A DNA stretch of 64,000 nucleotides from Scolanthus callimorphus. Taxonomy: Eukaryota; Cnidaria; Anthozoa; Actiniaria; Edwardsiidae. The position numbers and the translations under genes are program-made. The notes beneath the pieces were generated by a model. It saw nothing but the letters and a program-made list of their open reading frames with translations, was not told where the DNA came from and did not search any database. Below, one piece after another: positions 45,770 to 56,942 of the stretch (its first letter is position 1; each line of letters opens with the position of its first letter). The stretch lies in NCBI GenBank assembly GCA_033964015.1, contig CM066915.1, forward strand, positions 1,364,001 through 1,428,000, written 5' to 3'.

Positions 45770-46153
45770 CTCCCCTGGGGAACTCTAAGTTTAATGGTAG
45801 GGGTCACTGTCAGGAAACTCGGTAAAAATTTCCACCCTTTAAAAATTACCCCTCAGTCTGAAAATACCCTAAAAAATACCAACCATTTTGACAGATTAAA
45901 TTTTATTCTGGCTGTTTATTTGATATACATCAAATGTATCATCTCAAATTTACAAAATACACTATCATTCTTTCAAATCTGTTGGACCTATGTACCTTAT
46001 TTGCGTGAGAAACCCCTAAAAAATACCTATTTTTTCTTACCATACCGTTTTTTATTTTCGAACCCCTAAAAAATACCAAATCACCAATTTCAACCACTAA
46101 AAAATATGACGGTCACCCCTAGCATTTGAATATAGGGAGTCGTCGCCCCCCGG
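45770..46153. mobile_element. G-rich-TIR element with 8-bp TSD
   Basis: Left end CTCCCCTGGGGAACTCTAAG, right end complementary (GGGAGTCGTCGCCCCCCGG), flanked by ATCAACCC on both sides (45762-45769, 46154-46161). Internal reiterated CCCTAAAAAATACC words. Same family as 49737-50124. The unit B counterpart near 55165 has lost its right half. Confidence 0.6.
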
Positions 46154-46757
46154 ATCAACCCTCTCAAGAAATGAAGGGGTGGAGATATGCGCCAGGCCCC
46201 ACATTTTGCCAAGTTTTCATACATTTTCACTAAACTCAGACCCCTCCCCCTCACCTTGTTGCCATACAATCTTACTAATGAGGCCCCCACTATGAAAACT
46301 GTTCCACCGTCCCTGACCATCCCCACCCTCATGAATTTCCAGTGAAAAATACTGTGATTGTATGGGAAAGGCATTTGATCCCCCTACCAGTCTGGAATTT
46401 TCAAATCCATTCCATGGCAGGGATTTTTTTCAGGAACAAAATATACAAATTATTTAACAGATTTCAAGTAGAAGATGCTTTATTTGTTCCACTTTTATTA
46501 TTTGTATGAAATATAAAATTCTTTACTTTGACTACCTAAAGTTGTTAAAATATAAAAGATTAATATACAATACAACTTATGGAAAAATGGCAGTGAAACA
46601 TTTTTTCCTTCTTTTTCATCCCATTATAGTTATGTTTCCTATGTTTAAATTAGCCCAAAATGTGTACTTCTAGAAATTTGATCCATAGCCACTAACAACA
46701 AAAAACATACTTAACGTTGAACTAAAATACACTTTGTACAAATGTAAAATACATTAT

Positions 46758-46945
46758 CCATACCCCCCCTACAGAAGGGCAATGGAAATTCCGGAGGGGT
46801 GGGGGTGGGGGGGGGGGGTCAATTTACCTGATCATTTCCATACAAATACTGTATTTTTCCTTGGAAATTCCAGAGGGGTGGGGGGATCACTTTTCAACAC
46901 CCTTCCGTGGAGGGGGTATGGATATTTTCTGGAACCACACATTAT
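46758..46945. mobile_element. TTCCAGAAA-TIR element (unit A, copy 1)
   Basis: Left end TTATCCATACCCCCCC, right end GATATTTTCTGGAACCACAC. The inner words match the 9928 copy. The left TIR has lost its outermost part, which is intact in the unit B counterpart (55532-55747). Confidence 0.6.
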
Positions 46946-47616
46946 AATGTATGTCAAATTTAATGGCGTTTGTTTCTTCTGATAATAATTATATCATAAA
47001 AAAACACTTTTTTATTCCAGCACTACCTACTGTTTGCAACTAGAAAGTTGAGACTATGCACTAAAAGGATCAAATCTGTTTAGACTTCTTGACAAAGTAA
47101 CAAACATGTTAGAGCAAACTGGATAAAACTACTGTAAATAAACTACTTATTTTTTTATATTCTGAAGCTACAGTTTTATTTCTACTTCGCAAGCAAGCTT
47201 CATCAAGTTGTGTACAATTCCCCTAGTTGATAAACTTGGACAGCAAGTATTTGTGCTAGAGTCCTCGTAATTCGACTGGAAATAAAATTCTAGTGACATA
47301 CTGACAAATGTATGGCATGGTTACAAGCCCTGTGGGGTTTTCTCTATCTAGAGCTTGAAATTCTTTTTCTTCAGGGATATACACACCTGTTTAAATTAAT
47401 GTTGCTCGTGAAACCATGTATCATGAACCATGCTTCAAAGTGTGCAATGATAATTGTTGCCTAAAATGCAGTGGTTCACGTCAATCGCATCAAATTACGC
47501 CTCAAACTACAAAACAAAATGTTATTGAGTGTTCTTAGTGTAGTTTGGTTTGCCAAATCCAAATAAAAAGTGACTTCATTGTGATGCATGGTTCATGGTT
47601 TTATAAAGCATCATTG

Positions 47617-47812
47617 TGTAGTTCCAAAAAATATCCATACCCCCCCGACGGAAGGGTGTTGAAAAGTGACCCCCCCCCACCCCTCTGGAATTTCTGAAGA
47701 AAAATACGGTATTTATATGGAAATGATCAGGTAAATTGACCCCCCCACCCCTCCGGAATTTCCATTGCCCTTCCGTAGGGGAGGTATGGATAATTTCTGG
47801 AAACACACATTA
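47617..47812. mobile_element. TTCCAGAAA-TIR element (unit A, copy 2)
   Basis: Ends are GTGTAGTTCCAAAAAATATC and GGATAATTTCTGGAAACACA. The body has ACCCCTCTGGAATTTC and GATCAGGTAAATTG words. Counterpart at 56419-56633 in unit B, where the right G tract is much longer. Confidence 0.6.
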
Positions 47813-48193
47813 ATTGAAATAGAAGTATACCTGTTTCAGGAAAATTTTCTTTCAGAGCACATGTTGTGTTATGAGAACCATTCATTTTACTGGGGCCATT
47901 TTGTACAAAAACAACATTTGTGGACCACAAAGCCCGATGGTATTAATTATATTAGAATTCTTCATCTCCAAAACCTTGATTTCATTTCACTATGTGGATT
48001 TGGGTTGTTACATAAAAGTTAAGGACACACTGCCTGCTATGAAATATAAATCAGCCAATAGACAAAATCGGCTTACTTGTTTACCTCTCGTTCATATGGG
48101 GGGATACAACCGTAATATACCTATAGAAGAGGTTTTCCATGTTTTCTGTCAATGACTAAATTAGTTTAAAACAAGTCATCATGATTTTATAAT

Positions 48194-48296
48194 TCCAGAA
48201 ATGAACCATACCCCACACCCCCTCCCCATATAATTTCCAAGTAGAATTTCCACAAACCTCTGTGGTCGGAGTATGGATCTTTTCTGGAATTAAACA
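48194..48296. mobile_element. AATTCCAGAAATGAACCATA element (unit A)
   Basis: Inverted ends TAATTCCAGAAATGAACCAT and ATGGATCTTTTCTGGAATTA (imperfect), with ATTTCCAAGT and GGAATTTCC inside. A relative of the TTCCAGAAA family; counterpart at about 57416-57521. It lies just 3' of the CUB-LDLa gene. Confidence 0.5.
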
Positions 48297-48361
48297 TTGA
48301 AATAAAATTTGTTCTATTCAGCTTATTCATCCACTGCAGGGACAGCCAGCTCTCAGTCGTT

Positions 48362-50429
48362 TCAGGCAATCAAAGGTGATGTGTCAGATGATGGAGGAGA
48401 ACTTCTCAAGCTAACGACCTCAGGATCCTGAGATACAGAGAGTGGAAAATCAGTGTCATCACTAATTGCTGATGCAGCAAGCTCACATTGCACATCATGT
48501 TCATCATCTCTAGTCGTTGTGTGTTGTTCAGTACTCGGCAGTCTCCTGACTCTAGCACGAGCACGTCTTTTCTTTCTTAACAAATGCTACATAAGTACTA
48601 TTGCAACTGCAGATCCAGTAATAGAAACAAGAATTATGACATAATTTCTCAGTTTGCTTGCTGCTTGGGTGGGTATTTCCTTTTGGGGGTGTTTCTTTTT
48701 GGTGGTGGGTGTTTCCTTTTGGCAGTTAATTTCATCAGATTTGTCCTGACAATCATCTGTTCCATCACATTTCCACTGACATTGAATATATTCCCCATTA
48801 TTACATCTGTACAATAACTCATTGGCCGATTCAGAGCAATTGTCAAAATGATTCTTGGGGTCTACTGATGAATATGTTGCAAAAAATCCTGTCCCCCTTG
48901 CATAAATACTGCGATGTAACTTGACAAGCATTGTCTTCCCAGTTGATCTGATAACCTGTGGAATTCTAAGCATATTACAGTAACGACCAAGTACTTTAGA
49001 CTTGACATCAGTTCCATCATAAAACTCCACGTAGTCTTCCTTACAGGCCTTATTGCTTGTACGAGAGTCTATATCAAACCTGCTAAACACCAGAGATACA
49101 ATTTCTTTATCTCCCACTTGAATTTTCCAAGTACAGACATCATCTTTCGGCTGTTTGGACAGCTCTGGTGATGTGAAGCTCCCAAAAGAACCAACTAATA
49201 ATCGGCCACAATGGGAATCAGCTTCGTAGTAGGCTTTAAATCCCACAGACATAGTCGGCATAAATGATTTAAACTCCAGCCACATTATATTTCCTGTAGA
49301 TCGCAGCTCCGTAACTGGCTTCCTCTTGGCACAAAAATGCCACTTCAATCTCGAAGTCACATTGAAGCCATCTCGTACTTTAATGTAGTCTAAATTACAT
49401 TCTGACCTTGGTTCTAAAGCAAAATCCAGGAAGTACAACCTAATGACCATATTAGATGGTACTTGAATTTTCCAAATGCACTCTTTTTTGGCTGGGTAGG
49501 GATAGGGGTAGTTCGGACTTGTTATTTCCCCCTTTGGTGCCGTCAAATATCCCCCGCATGGCTGCTTCTGATAGTTGGCCAAGAAAAGCCCTATAAACCC
49601 TGGTGGATTGAATGCATCTGACTTGAATATAACTCTGATGGTACTCTCAGTTGATCTGATTGTCCCTTTGGGGTATCTCTTTTGGCTGTTGCAGAATTTT
49701 CCTAAAGACTTCGTTCCGCTTTGTCCATCCAGAATTCCCGGGGGGGGACTCTAAGGTTAAAATGCTAGGGGTGACCGTCGGGAAACTCGAATTTTGACCC
49801 TAAAAAATACCTGGTCGGAAAAAATTTCCACCCTAAAAAATACCCCTCAGTCTGAAAATACCCTAAAAAATACCAACAATTTTGACAGATTAAATTTTAT
49901 TCTGGCCGTTTAGTTAATATACATCAAATGTATCCTCTCGACTTTCAAAAACACTACCTTATTTGCGTGAGAACCCCCTAAAAAATACCTATTTTTCTTA
50001 CTGTACCGTTTTTTATTTTCGAACCCCTAAAAAATACCAGATCGCCGATTTCAACCCCTAAAAAATACGACGGTCACCCCTAGCATTCGAATATAGGGAG
50101 TCCCCCCCCCCCCCCCCCCCCGGGCCAGAATTTCAACGAAGTCTCTATCACAAACAGAGTTTGAAGAGCCACTTTCGACTTTGAAAGTCACAAAAGTCAC
50201 TAAAATTCTCTCAAATGCTGGCATTGATATAGTCCAAGTACATTGAGCTCTGGCAGGATACGGCCCAGGAAAACCAGGACTCGAGAATTGGCCAGATGCT
50301 TTGCTCAGCAAATAACTTACAGTCAGACTGGGACTGACTAAACCCCGAGTCAAGCAATAAAAACATTATAAACCACATAAGAAAAGCCCTTACGATGAAT
50401 ATAACATTCGAGCAAGAACTGAAAGGCAT
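48362..50429 (-). pseudogene. CUB-LDLa membrane protein gene, copy A (broken)
   Basis: Minus-strand copy of the gene described at 57587-59291, without introns. It begins at ATG 50429 (MPFSSCSNVIF, signal peptide). An extra base near 50308 shifts the frame at the start of CUB1, and a 388-bp transposon interrupts CUB1 at 49737-50124. From there CUB2, CUB3 and the LDLa domain (LYRCNNGEYIQCQWKCDGTDDC) read cleanly. A missing base in the TM segment then creates a stop at about 48587, and an 11-bp deletion follows. The tail (RRLPSTEQHTTTRDDEHD to SPLIA) survives only in a shifted frame down to 48362. With at least four lesions it cannot make the full protein. CUB3 and LDLa are nearly identical to copy B, so the damage is recent. 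Confidence 0.8.
49737..50124. mobile_element. 388-bp transposon inserted in CUB1 of copy A
   Basis: It is flanked by the 8-bp duplication CCAGAATT (49729-49736, 50125-50132). Unit B has a single CCAGAATT at the same place (58987-58994). Ends are CCCGGGGGGG..ACTC and its complement with a run of about 20 C. Inside, ATGCTAGGGGTGACCGTC occurs near both ends in inverted orientation. No transposase. An 8-bp duplication fits hAT-type elements. Confidence 0.8.
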
Positions 50430-50504
50430 TGTTCTTGGATTTACTGGCATGGCGAGGAGCCAATGTTCGAAGCCACGCTCTATCGACAAGAAGAGGATTT
50501 ACCA

Positions 50505-50735
50505 TCTCGTACCCAGACGCTTTCCGGCTTTTTTTTAGGGCGCGCAAAGACTGGTGGGATAGTTTTAGCAGGGCGCGCAGGGAGTTGTGGGATAGTTTTA
50601 ACAGGGCGCGCAGAGAGTTATGGGATATGCGGAGAAAAATTGCGCGCCGTGTGATACTCATTCCCAGTCCCTACGCCTCCAAAACAATAAATCACAGTCA
50701 AGAGACGGCAAAAAATAACGTCTGGGTACGATACT
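50505..50735. mobile_element. CTCGTACCCAGACG TIR element with 3 tandem modules (unit A)
   Basis: TIRs CTCGTACCCAGACG and CGTCTGGGTACGA(T/G)A enclose three direct repeats of about 32 bp (GGGCGCGCA..GGGATAGTTTTA, at about 50537-50632). It lies just upstream of the CUB-LDLa start codon on the opposite sense, so it could have become part of that promoter. Related in reverse to sequence in PAF1 intron 9. Confidence 0.55.
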
Positions 50736-50787
50736 GGGGATTTACAAAGTTGTGATTCGTGTGTCACACTGCACTGCAAAAACATTG

Positions 50788-51640
50788 CATTGTTTCTTCA
50801 TTAGTGTTGCGTGACTCGCTGTTGGTTTCAACTTTCAACTCCAATAGGTTTAGAGCTCTACCTTCACTCCTTTTCCATTGTATGACGTCTTGTTTTTTTT
50901 AGCTATATTTACAAGATGGCGCGGGAATACAACTTCCCTGCTAGCAGAGGCCACTTCTTGAAGTGGCCTCTGCACACAAATGTCACAACCTCGTCCAGGA
51001 TCGTGGACGCGTACTTGACTGGTTTGGCTGGTTTTACAAGATGGCGTCAGTGTTTTTGCTTCGAAAACAGTGCGTGCTTCCGAAATGCAGCAAAATGCAG
51101 AGAAAAGAGGCCTCTGCTAGCAGGGAAAGTGCGTGCTTTCACGAGAGATCTGCTCTTGTTCAGTGATCAACACACAACATTTTGCCCAAATTTCTATAGA
51201 AAATAAAACGATCTCCAGCGAATTCTCAAAGGCAAACTTTAGAATGAGTATCAGAGCAGCGTACAAGAGCCTTTAAACTGAGTAAACGAGCCTTTAATGG
51301 CCACAAAAAGTGATTTTGTGTAAGTTGTAGAGCAGATAAATTGATGTTTTCTTGCTCGCGCACAAACTTGATCGACCAGTTTTTCTCCAAGCTCACGCCA
51401 TTTTTTCACACATGCGCGACAGAAAAATGACATTTGTGTGCAGAGGCTACTTTTGCGTAGTTAAAAAAAACACAAGAAAACAATTAAGTAAAAGAAAAAT
51501 GCAGGGAGATAAAAAGTAGCCTCTGCTCGCAGGGTAGAATACAACTGGAACGTCAAGAACAAGGCTACTAAAGGTTACGAGGTTAGTGATGAAAACAGCT
51601 TCAATTTTATCGACACCTTGAAAGTCATAGATTTGCGTCC
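50788..51640 (+). pseudogene. PAF1 intron 10-exon 11-intron 11 fragment, split (unit A)
   Basis: 50788-50933 matches PAF1 35818-35978 (GTTGCGTGACTCGCTGTTG, TTTAGCTATATTTACAAGAT, ATGGCGCGGGAATACAAC). After a 603-bp insertion the match resumes at 51546 with TGGAACGTCAAGAACAAGGC, through the exon 11 donor GAGGTTAGTGATG and into intron 11 (to about 51625). The other PAF1 exons are not present nearby, so this is a dead fragment. Confidence 0.85.
50934..51536. mobile_element. MULE-like element in PAF1 exon 11 fragment (unit A)
   Basis: Ends TTCCCTGCTAGCAGAGGCCA and the complement of TACCCTGCGAGCAGAGGCTA are flanked by the exact 9-bp repeat GAATACAAC (50925-50933, 51537-51545). Intact PAF1 exon 11 has a single GAATACAAC there. 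Inside, GGCCTCTGCTAGCAGGGAA (about 51108-51126) and CAGAGGCTACTTTTGCG (about 51434) are extra inverted TIR copies, so it may be two elements joined. Confidence 0.8.
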
Positions 51641-51784
51641 ACCGCCCGCATGTTAAAAATGTCATAAATTTATTTAAAAATCATTATTTTGTGAAAAAGC
51701 TTAATTGAAGAAAACAAAATCAAATTTGTATGTACTCCTTTCAAAACTACGATTAAAAAAACGATGAAAATATCACGTAGTGGG

Positions 51785-52245
51785 TAAAGCCGGGAAAATA
51801 CGAGGCACAAAATCCCTCAACTTGTCGCGCAACATTGTTGTGTTGCAAGTTGATGATCGATGTTGCGCGTTTTTCATCTCGCGCCACAACTTGTCACGCA
51901 ACAAAAACATTTATTGCAAGTTGTAAAAAAATGTTGCGCGAAGTAGTGCGGGTCTACTTTGAGCCACAAATTCTAGCTTTGTTGCTCGTTTTTCATCAAA
52001 CACGCAACTTGTCGCGCAACATTTTGCCTACAATTCAAGTTTATTAGTCAATAGAAATGAAGTGCTAGGGCAAAATCCGCCTTGAGCTCGCATGTGTGAT
52101 CATCAAAACACACAAAACGCTGCGCGGCAAGTTGTGAATTTGATGAAAAACGAGCAACAAATATTACACTTACAACGCCACAATGTTGCGCGACAAGTTG
52201 AGGGATTTTGTGCCTCGTATTTCCCTGGCTTTGCCACTCGGGGAA
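51785..52245. mobile_element. TTGCGCGACAAGTTG element (unit A)
   Basis: The ends GGGAAAATACGAGGCACAAA and the complement of TTTGTGCCTCGTATTTCCC are inverted, followed inward by CCCTCAACTTGTCGCGCAAC on both sides. Body rich in GTTGC words. Same class as 2331-3080. Counterpart in unit B at about 60636-61085. Confidence 0.6.
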
Positions 52246-52389
52246 ACATGCAGGACACAAATGTTGCGCGCTACATGTGTCCTGCCGTAGCTATAGAAAC
52301 GCGTCTCGCACAAATGCGTTTGATGTATAACAGCGCAGATACACCAACTTGTCACTATTTATATCGCCTTCAGTAGAACTTAAGGCTGG

Positions 52390-52630
52390 TTGTCACTGGA
52401 ACGCAAGCGAAAAGATATCAAACTCGTACATCCCTTTTGTGGTTCACACTAGAACGCAAGCGCAGACGCAAGTGCAAGAAAATCGAGACATTGTGTTCCC
52501 CTGCGCTTGCGTTTATGTCTAGTGTGAATCAAGTGAACGCAAGTGCAAGATTGTTGATTTTAGGCTTGTGCTTGCGTCGCTTTGATTTACACTTGCCTTG
52601 CGCTTGCATCTAGCGCTTGCGTTCCAGTTC
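52390..52630. mobile_element. AACGCAAGCG element, unexpanded (unit A)
   Basis: Left end CACTGGAACGCAAGCG, right end CGCTTGCGTTCCAGT, with CACACTAGAACGCAAGCG and GTCTAGTGTG internally paired. Same family as 39755-40373, but without the 13-bp expansion. Confidence 0.65.
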
Positions 52631-52707
52631 ATAGTGGATGGGCAGTCCTCTAAGATTCGTCCTTTGAAACACGTTGACTTATTTTTCTTAGTACGGGCCT
52701 AGAATAT

Positions 52708-52899
52708 TTTAGCCTGCTAGCAGGCGTTGGAGGCTGTTTTATCGGCGAAAACCCGGAGTTCGTAGTCGCGAGCGCCATCTTGGATTCTTTGGCCGAGTGA
52801 CAATGGGGCGAGTGACAAAACGAGGGGGTGTGGCGCTCGCGACTACGAACTCCGGGTTTTCGCCGATAAAACAGCCTCCAACGCCTGCTAGCAGGCTAA
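52708..52899. mobile_element. MULE-like MITE present only in unit A
   Basis: TIRs of about 69 bp match perfectly (TTAGCCTGCTAGCAGGCGTT, then GGAGGCTGTTTTATCGGCG, ending GCGAGCGCCA). The flanks are CTAGAATAT and CTAGTGCAT, a 9-bp duplication with three differences. Unit B has the uninterrupted site CTAGAATATTAGCCTCC at about 61554. The TIR core CCTGCTAGCAG ties it to the elements at 15814 and 50934. Confidence 0.75.
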
Positions 52900-54363
52900 C
52901 TAGTGCATTAGCCTCCTGAGGCTAAAGTTTTACCAAATCAGGATCATCATACAATATAGTTCTGATACATAGTTGTACCGAATGATGTAGTTACGGATGT
53001 GTTCGGTTCAATATGGCAGATTTATACGCTAAAATTTATCGGGCCGACAATCGCCCCTAACTATCAACTATGTTTGATTTGCTCGAACGAAAATCGAGCT
53101 CGACACGAACAATGCTGTGGCGATGCCAAAGACTTTTCAGTGTCGGGCGAGCTTACAAGAAATCTGTCCGACAAATAGCAGCTTGCAAATCAGCCTTTAG
53201 TCGATGACCAAAATTTCTTTCTTGCTCAAAAGCTTACCTGTCAATTCAGCGGAATGTAATAGCGTCTTGGACACGTTTTAATGTAAATAAAGTTGAAAAG
53301 AATTTCATATATATTATGTGCTTTTATTTTTTTTACCTGACTCGGCAAAACTGGGTAGGGTATTGAGCTGTTCGTTATTTAGATTCATTACCCCCTATCA
53401 AGGAACCTGGAATTTGTCCATGGGGGCTTTCTTTTAACCCTGGAATTTCCATAGGGTATTCATTTGCAACATTGGAATTTCCACAGGGGACACAAGAGAA
53501 TGAAGGGGTTGCCATAAGTTTCCATGCAGATGGAATTTCCGCAGGGGTAGAGGATTTTTCGAAAATTTGGAGTTCCTTGAGAGAAGTTCGGCTTGTTTTT
53601 TAGAACAGCCCATTAGTGAAACCCTTGCACAGCATCACAAATAGTGCAATCTGATTGGCTCCCCTACTATCTATTTAAAACAGTACAGTAAGGTTCTTCC
53701 ATCGAAGGCACTATTTAAAACTTAGTCACTGAAGCCCAAATTTAAGGAGCCTGAGGCGACTAATTGTTTAAGTATAATTACTCGAGTGACGTTTAAGATT
53801 TTCGACAATATGAGCGTTTTATTAGGGGTATTTTTTTAGTTTCTCGTAATAAAGTGCGCGTGCGATCCCCGTTGCTTTCAATGTTATATTCACCTATAGG
53901 TGATAATTGCAAAATATGACGAATGTCTCAACCAATCAGCGCGCGGAAGCACTTGAGTAATTAAACTAAAGCGGGATAGTTTGCTCGGAGAAATTGATGT
54001 TGACAACAACTACAGCAAGAGAGTGTAGCTTGAGGGTTTATATGACGTTTGACCATTAACATTAAATTTCAAAGGGAAAACTGTCCAGCATAGTAGACAG
54101 AAGAACCCTGTTTTTACCTGTGGCGCCCAAGACAGACATTTTACAATGGCATAGCCAGGGAGGGCCCAGCCCCTTTTCTTTTTACAGAATCTTGAGAATG
54201 GATTCTGATTGGTCAATTTCTTAATGAGCTGTATTTATAATTAGGAAGAAGTTTCAGGAACAGGACTCAAAGGTAGATTCATGGTAGCACAAATTATAGA
54301 GTGCATTTTAATTTTAACATCTTAAAGATGTCGGCCAATCAGAATCCACGTTCTAGATCCTTA

Positions 54364-55128
54364 GGGTTGGTTTTCACTACAACCGATGGAAGCCTTTGAT
54401 CCTTATGCTTACGTCGCTTATGTCGTAGTGAAAACCGCACTAAAGAAAATAGTTAGTTTGATCCTTATGCTTACGCTTATGTCGTAGTGAAAACCGCACT
54501 AAAGAAAATAGTTTGATCCTTATGCTTATGTCGTAGTGAAAACCGCACTAAAGAAAATAGTTAGTTTGATGCTTATGCTTATGTCGTAGTGAAAACCGCA
54601 CTAAAGAAAATAGTTAGTTTGATCCTTATGCTTATGCTTATGTCGTAGTGAAAACCGCACTAAAGAAAATAGTTAGTTTGATCCTTATGCTTACGCTTAT
54701 GTCGTAGTGAAAACCGCACTAAAGAAAATAGTTAGTTTGATCATTATGCTTACGCTTATGTCGTAGTGAAAACCGCACTAAAGAAAATAGTTAGTTTGAT
54801 CATTATGCTTACGCTTATGTCTTAGTGAAAACCGCACTAAAGAAAATAGTTAGTTTGATCATTATGCTTACGCTTATGTCGTAGTGAAAACCGCACTAAA
54901 GAAAATAGTTAGTTTGATCCTTATGCTTACGCTTATGTCTTAGTAAATACCGCACTAAAGAAAATAGTTAGGTTGATCCTTATGCTTACGCTTATGTCTT
55001 AGTAAATACCGCACTAAAGAAAATAGTTAGTTTGATCCTTATGCTTACGCTTATGTCTTAGTAAATACCGCACTAAAGAAAATAGTTAGTTTGATCATTA
55101 TGCTTATGTTGCTAGTGAAAACCAACCC
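54364..55128. mobile_element. Same MITE in unit B, swollen by a 59-bp minisatellite
   Basis: The same TIRs and TTA flanks (54361-54363, 55129-55131) as the 134-bp copy in unit A, but 765 bp long. The added length is about 12 direct repeats of a 59-bp unit (TAGTTTGATCCTTATGCTTA, then GTCGTAGTGAAAACCGCAC, then AAAGAAAATAGT). Confidence 0.8.
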
Positions 55129-55531
55129 TTAGAATCACCAGAAGATATATTGCTACCTATCAACCCCTCCCCTGGGGAACTCTAAGGTTAAATGCTAGGG
55201 GTCACTGTCAGGAAACTCGGTAAAAATTTCCACCCTCAGTCTGAAAATACCCTAAAAAATACCAACCATTTTGACAGATTAAATTTTATTCTGGCTGTTT
55301 ATTTGATAAACATCAAATGTATCATCTCAAATTTACAAATACACTATCATTCTTTCAAATCTTTTGGACCTATGTACCTTATTTCCTACTTTTTCATCCC
55401 ATTATAATGATGGTTCCTATGTTTAAATTAGCCCAAAATGTGTACTTCTAGAAATTTGATCCATAGCCACTAACAACAAAAAACACTTAACGTTGAACTA
55501 AAAATACACTTCGTACAAATGTAAAATGCAT

Positions 55532-55747
55532 TGTGTGGTTCCAGAAATTATCCATACCCCCCCTCCCCCCTCCCTATGGAAGGGCAATGGAAATTCCGGA
55601 GGGGTGGGGGGTCAATTTACCTGATCATTTCCACAATACAAATACTGTATTTTTCCTTGGAAATTCCAGAGGGGTGGGGTGGGGGGGGGGGGTCACTTTT
55701 CAACACCCTTCCATGGAGGGGGTATGGATATTTCTGGAACCACACAT
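55532..55747. mobile_element. TTCCAGAAA-TIR element (unit B, copy 1)
   Basis: Ends TGTGTGGTTCCAGAAATTAT and GATATTTCTGGAACCACACA are complementary over about 20 bp. Inside are CATACCCCCC, GGAAATTCCGGAGGGG and a G tract at 55680-55692. Counterpart of 46758-46945, with the left TIR intact. Confidence 0.65.
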
Positions 55748-56418
55748 TATAATGTATGTCAAATTTAATGGCGTTTGTTTCTTCTGATAATAATTATATC
55801 ATAAAAACACTTTTTTTATTCCAGCACTACCTACTGTTTGCAACTAGAAAGTTGAGACTGTGCACTAAAAAGATCAAATCTGTTTATAGACTTCTTGACA
55901 AAGTAACAAATATGTTAGAGCAAACTGGATAAAACTACTGTAAATTAACTACTTATTTTTTTATATTCTGAAGCTACAGTTTTATTTCTACTTCGCAAGC
56001 AAGCTTCATCAAGTTGTGTACAATTCCCTAGTTGATAAACTTGGACAGCAAGTATTTGTGCTAGAGTTTTCTCAATTCGACTGGAAATAAAATTCTAGTG
56101 ACATACTGACAAATGTATGGCATGGTTTCAAGCCCTGTGGGAAATTTCTCTATCTAGAGCTTGAAATTCTTTTTCTTCAGAGATATACACCTGTTTAAAT
56201 TAATGTTGCTCGTGAAACCATGTATCATGAACCATGCTTCAAAGTTTGCATAATTGTTGCCTAAAATGCAGTGGTTCACGTCAATCGCATCAAATTACGC
56301 CTCAAACTACAAAACAAAATGTTATTGAGTGTTCTTAGTGTAGTTTGGTTTGCCAAATCCAAATAAAAAGTGACTTCATTGTGATGCATGGTTCATGATA
56401 CATGGTTGTATAAAGCAT

Positions 56419-56633
56419 CATTGTGTGGTTCCAAAAAATATCCATACCCCCCCCCCACCCCCGACGGAAGGGCGTTGAAAAGTGACCCCCCACCCCTCTG
56501 GAATTTCTGAAGAAAAATACAATATTTATATGGAAATGATCAGGTAAATTGACCCCCCACCCCTCTGGAATTTCCATTGCCCTTCCGTAGGGGGGGGGGG
56601 GGGGGGGGGGGTATGGATAATTTCTGGAAACAC
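56419..56633. mobile_element. TTCCAGAAA-TIR element (unit B, copy 2)
   Basis: Counterpart of 47617-47812. The right G tract is about 22 bp (56590-56611), against far fewer Gs in unit A, showing tract-length change after duplication. Confidence 0.6.
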
Positions 56634-56942
56634 ACATTAATTGAAATAGGAGTATACCTGTTTCAGGAAAATTTTCTTTCAGAGCACATGTGTTATGAGA
56701 ACCATTCATTTTCCTGGGGCCATTTTGTACAAAAAACAGCAACATTTGTGGACCACAAAGCCCAATGGTATTAATGATATTAGAATTCTTCATCTCCAAA
56801 ACCTTGATTTCATTTCACTATGTGGATTCGGGTTGTTATATAAAAGTTAAGGACACACTACCTGCTATGAAATATAAATCAGCCAATAGACAAAATCGGC
56901 TTACCTGTTTACCTCTCGTTCATCCGGGGGTACAACCGTAAT

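Larger units (their letters stand above)
44748..53217. repeat. Tandem duplication unit A (about 8.5 kb)
   Basis: The unit starts at TTTCTTGCTCAAAAGCTTAC and runs to the next occurrence of the same sequence at 53218. Order: PAF1-flank-like start, GGTTGGTTTTCACT MITE, G-rich 8-bp-TSD element, two TTCCAGAAA elements, the broken CUB-LDLa gene (-), TIR element, PAF1 exon 11 fragment with MULE insertion, GTTGCAACAA and AACGCAAGCG elements, and the 52708 MITE. Unit B repeats the same order, with long stretches identical. Confidence 0.85.

Noticed and set aside
50429..50755. Plus-strand ORFs reading RARRELWDSFNRARRELWD (also at 59442)
   Set aside because: They come from the three tandem GGGCGCGCA modules of a TIR element upstream of the CUB-LDLa gene.
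54390..55110. CRISPR-like array (regular 59-bp repeats)
   Set aside because: There are no spacers; the entire unit repeats, it sits inside a TTA-flanked MITE, and the genome is eukaryotic.
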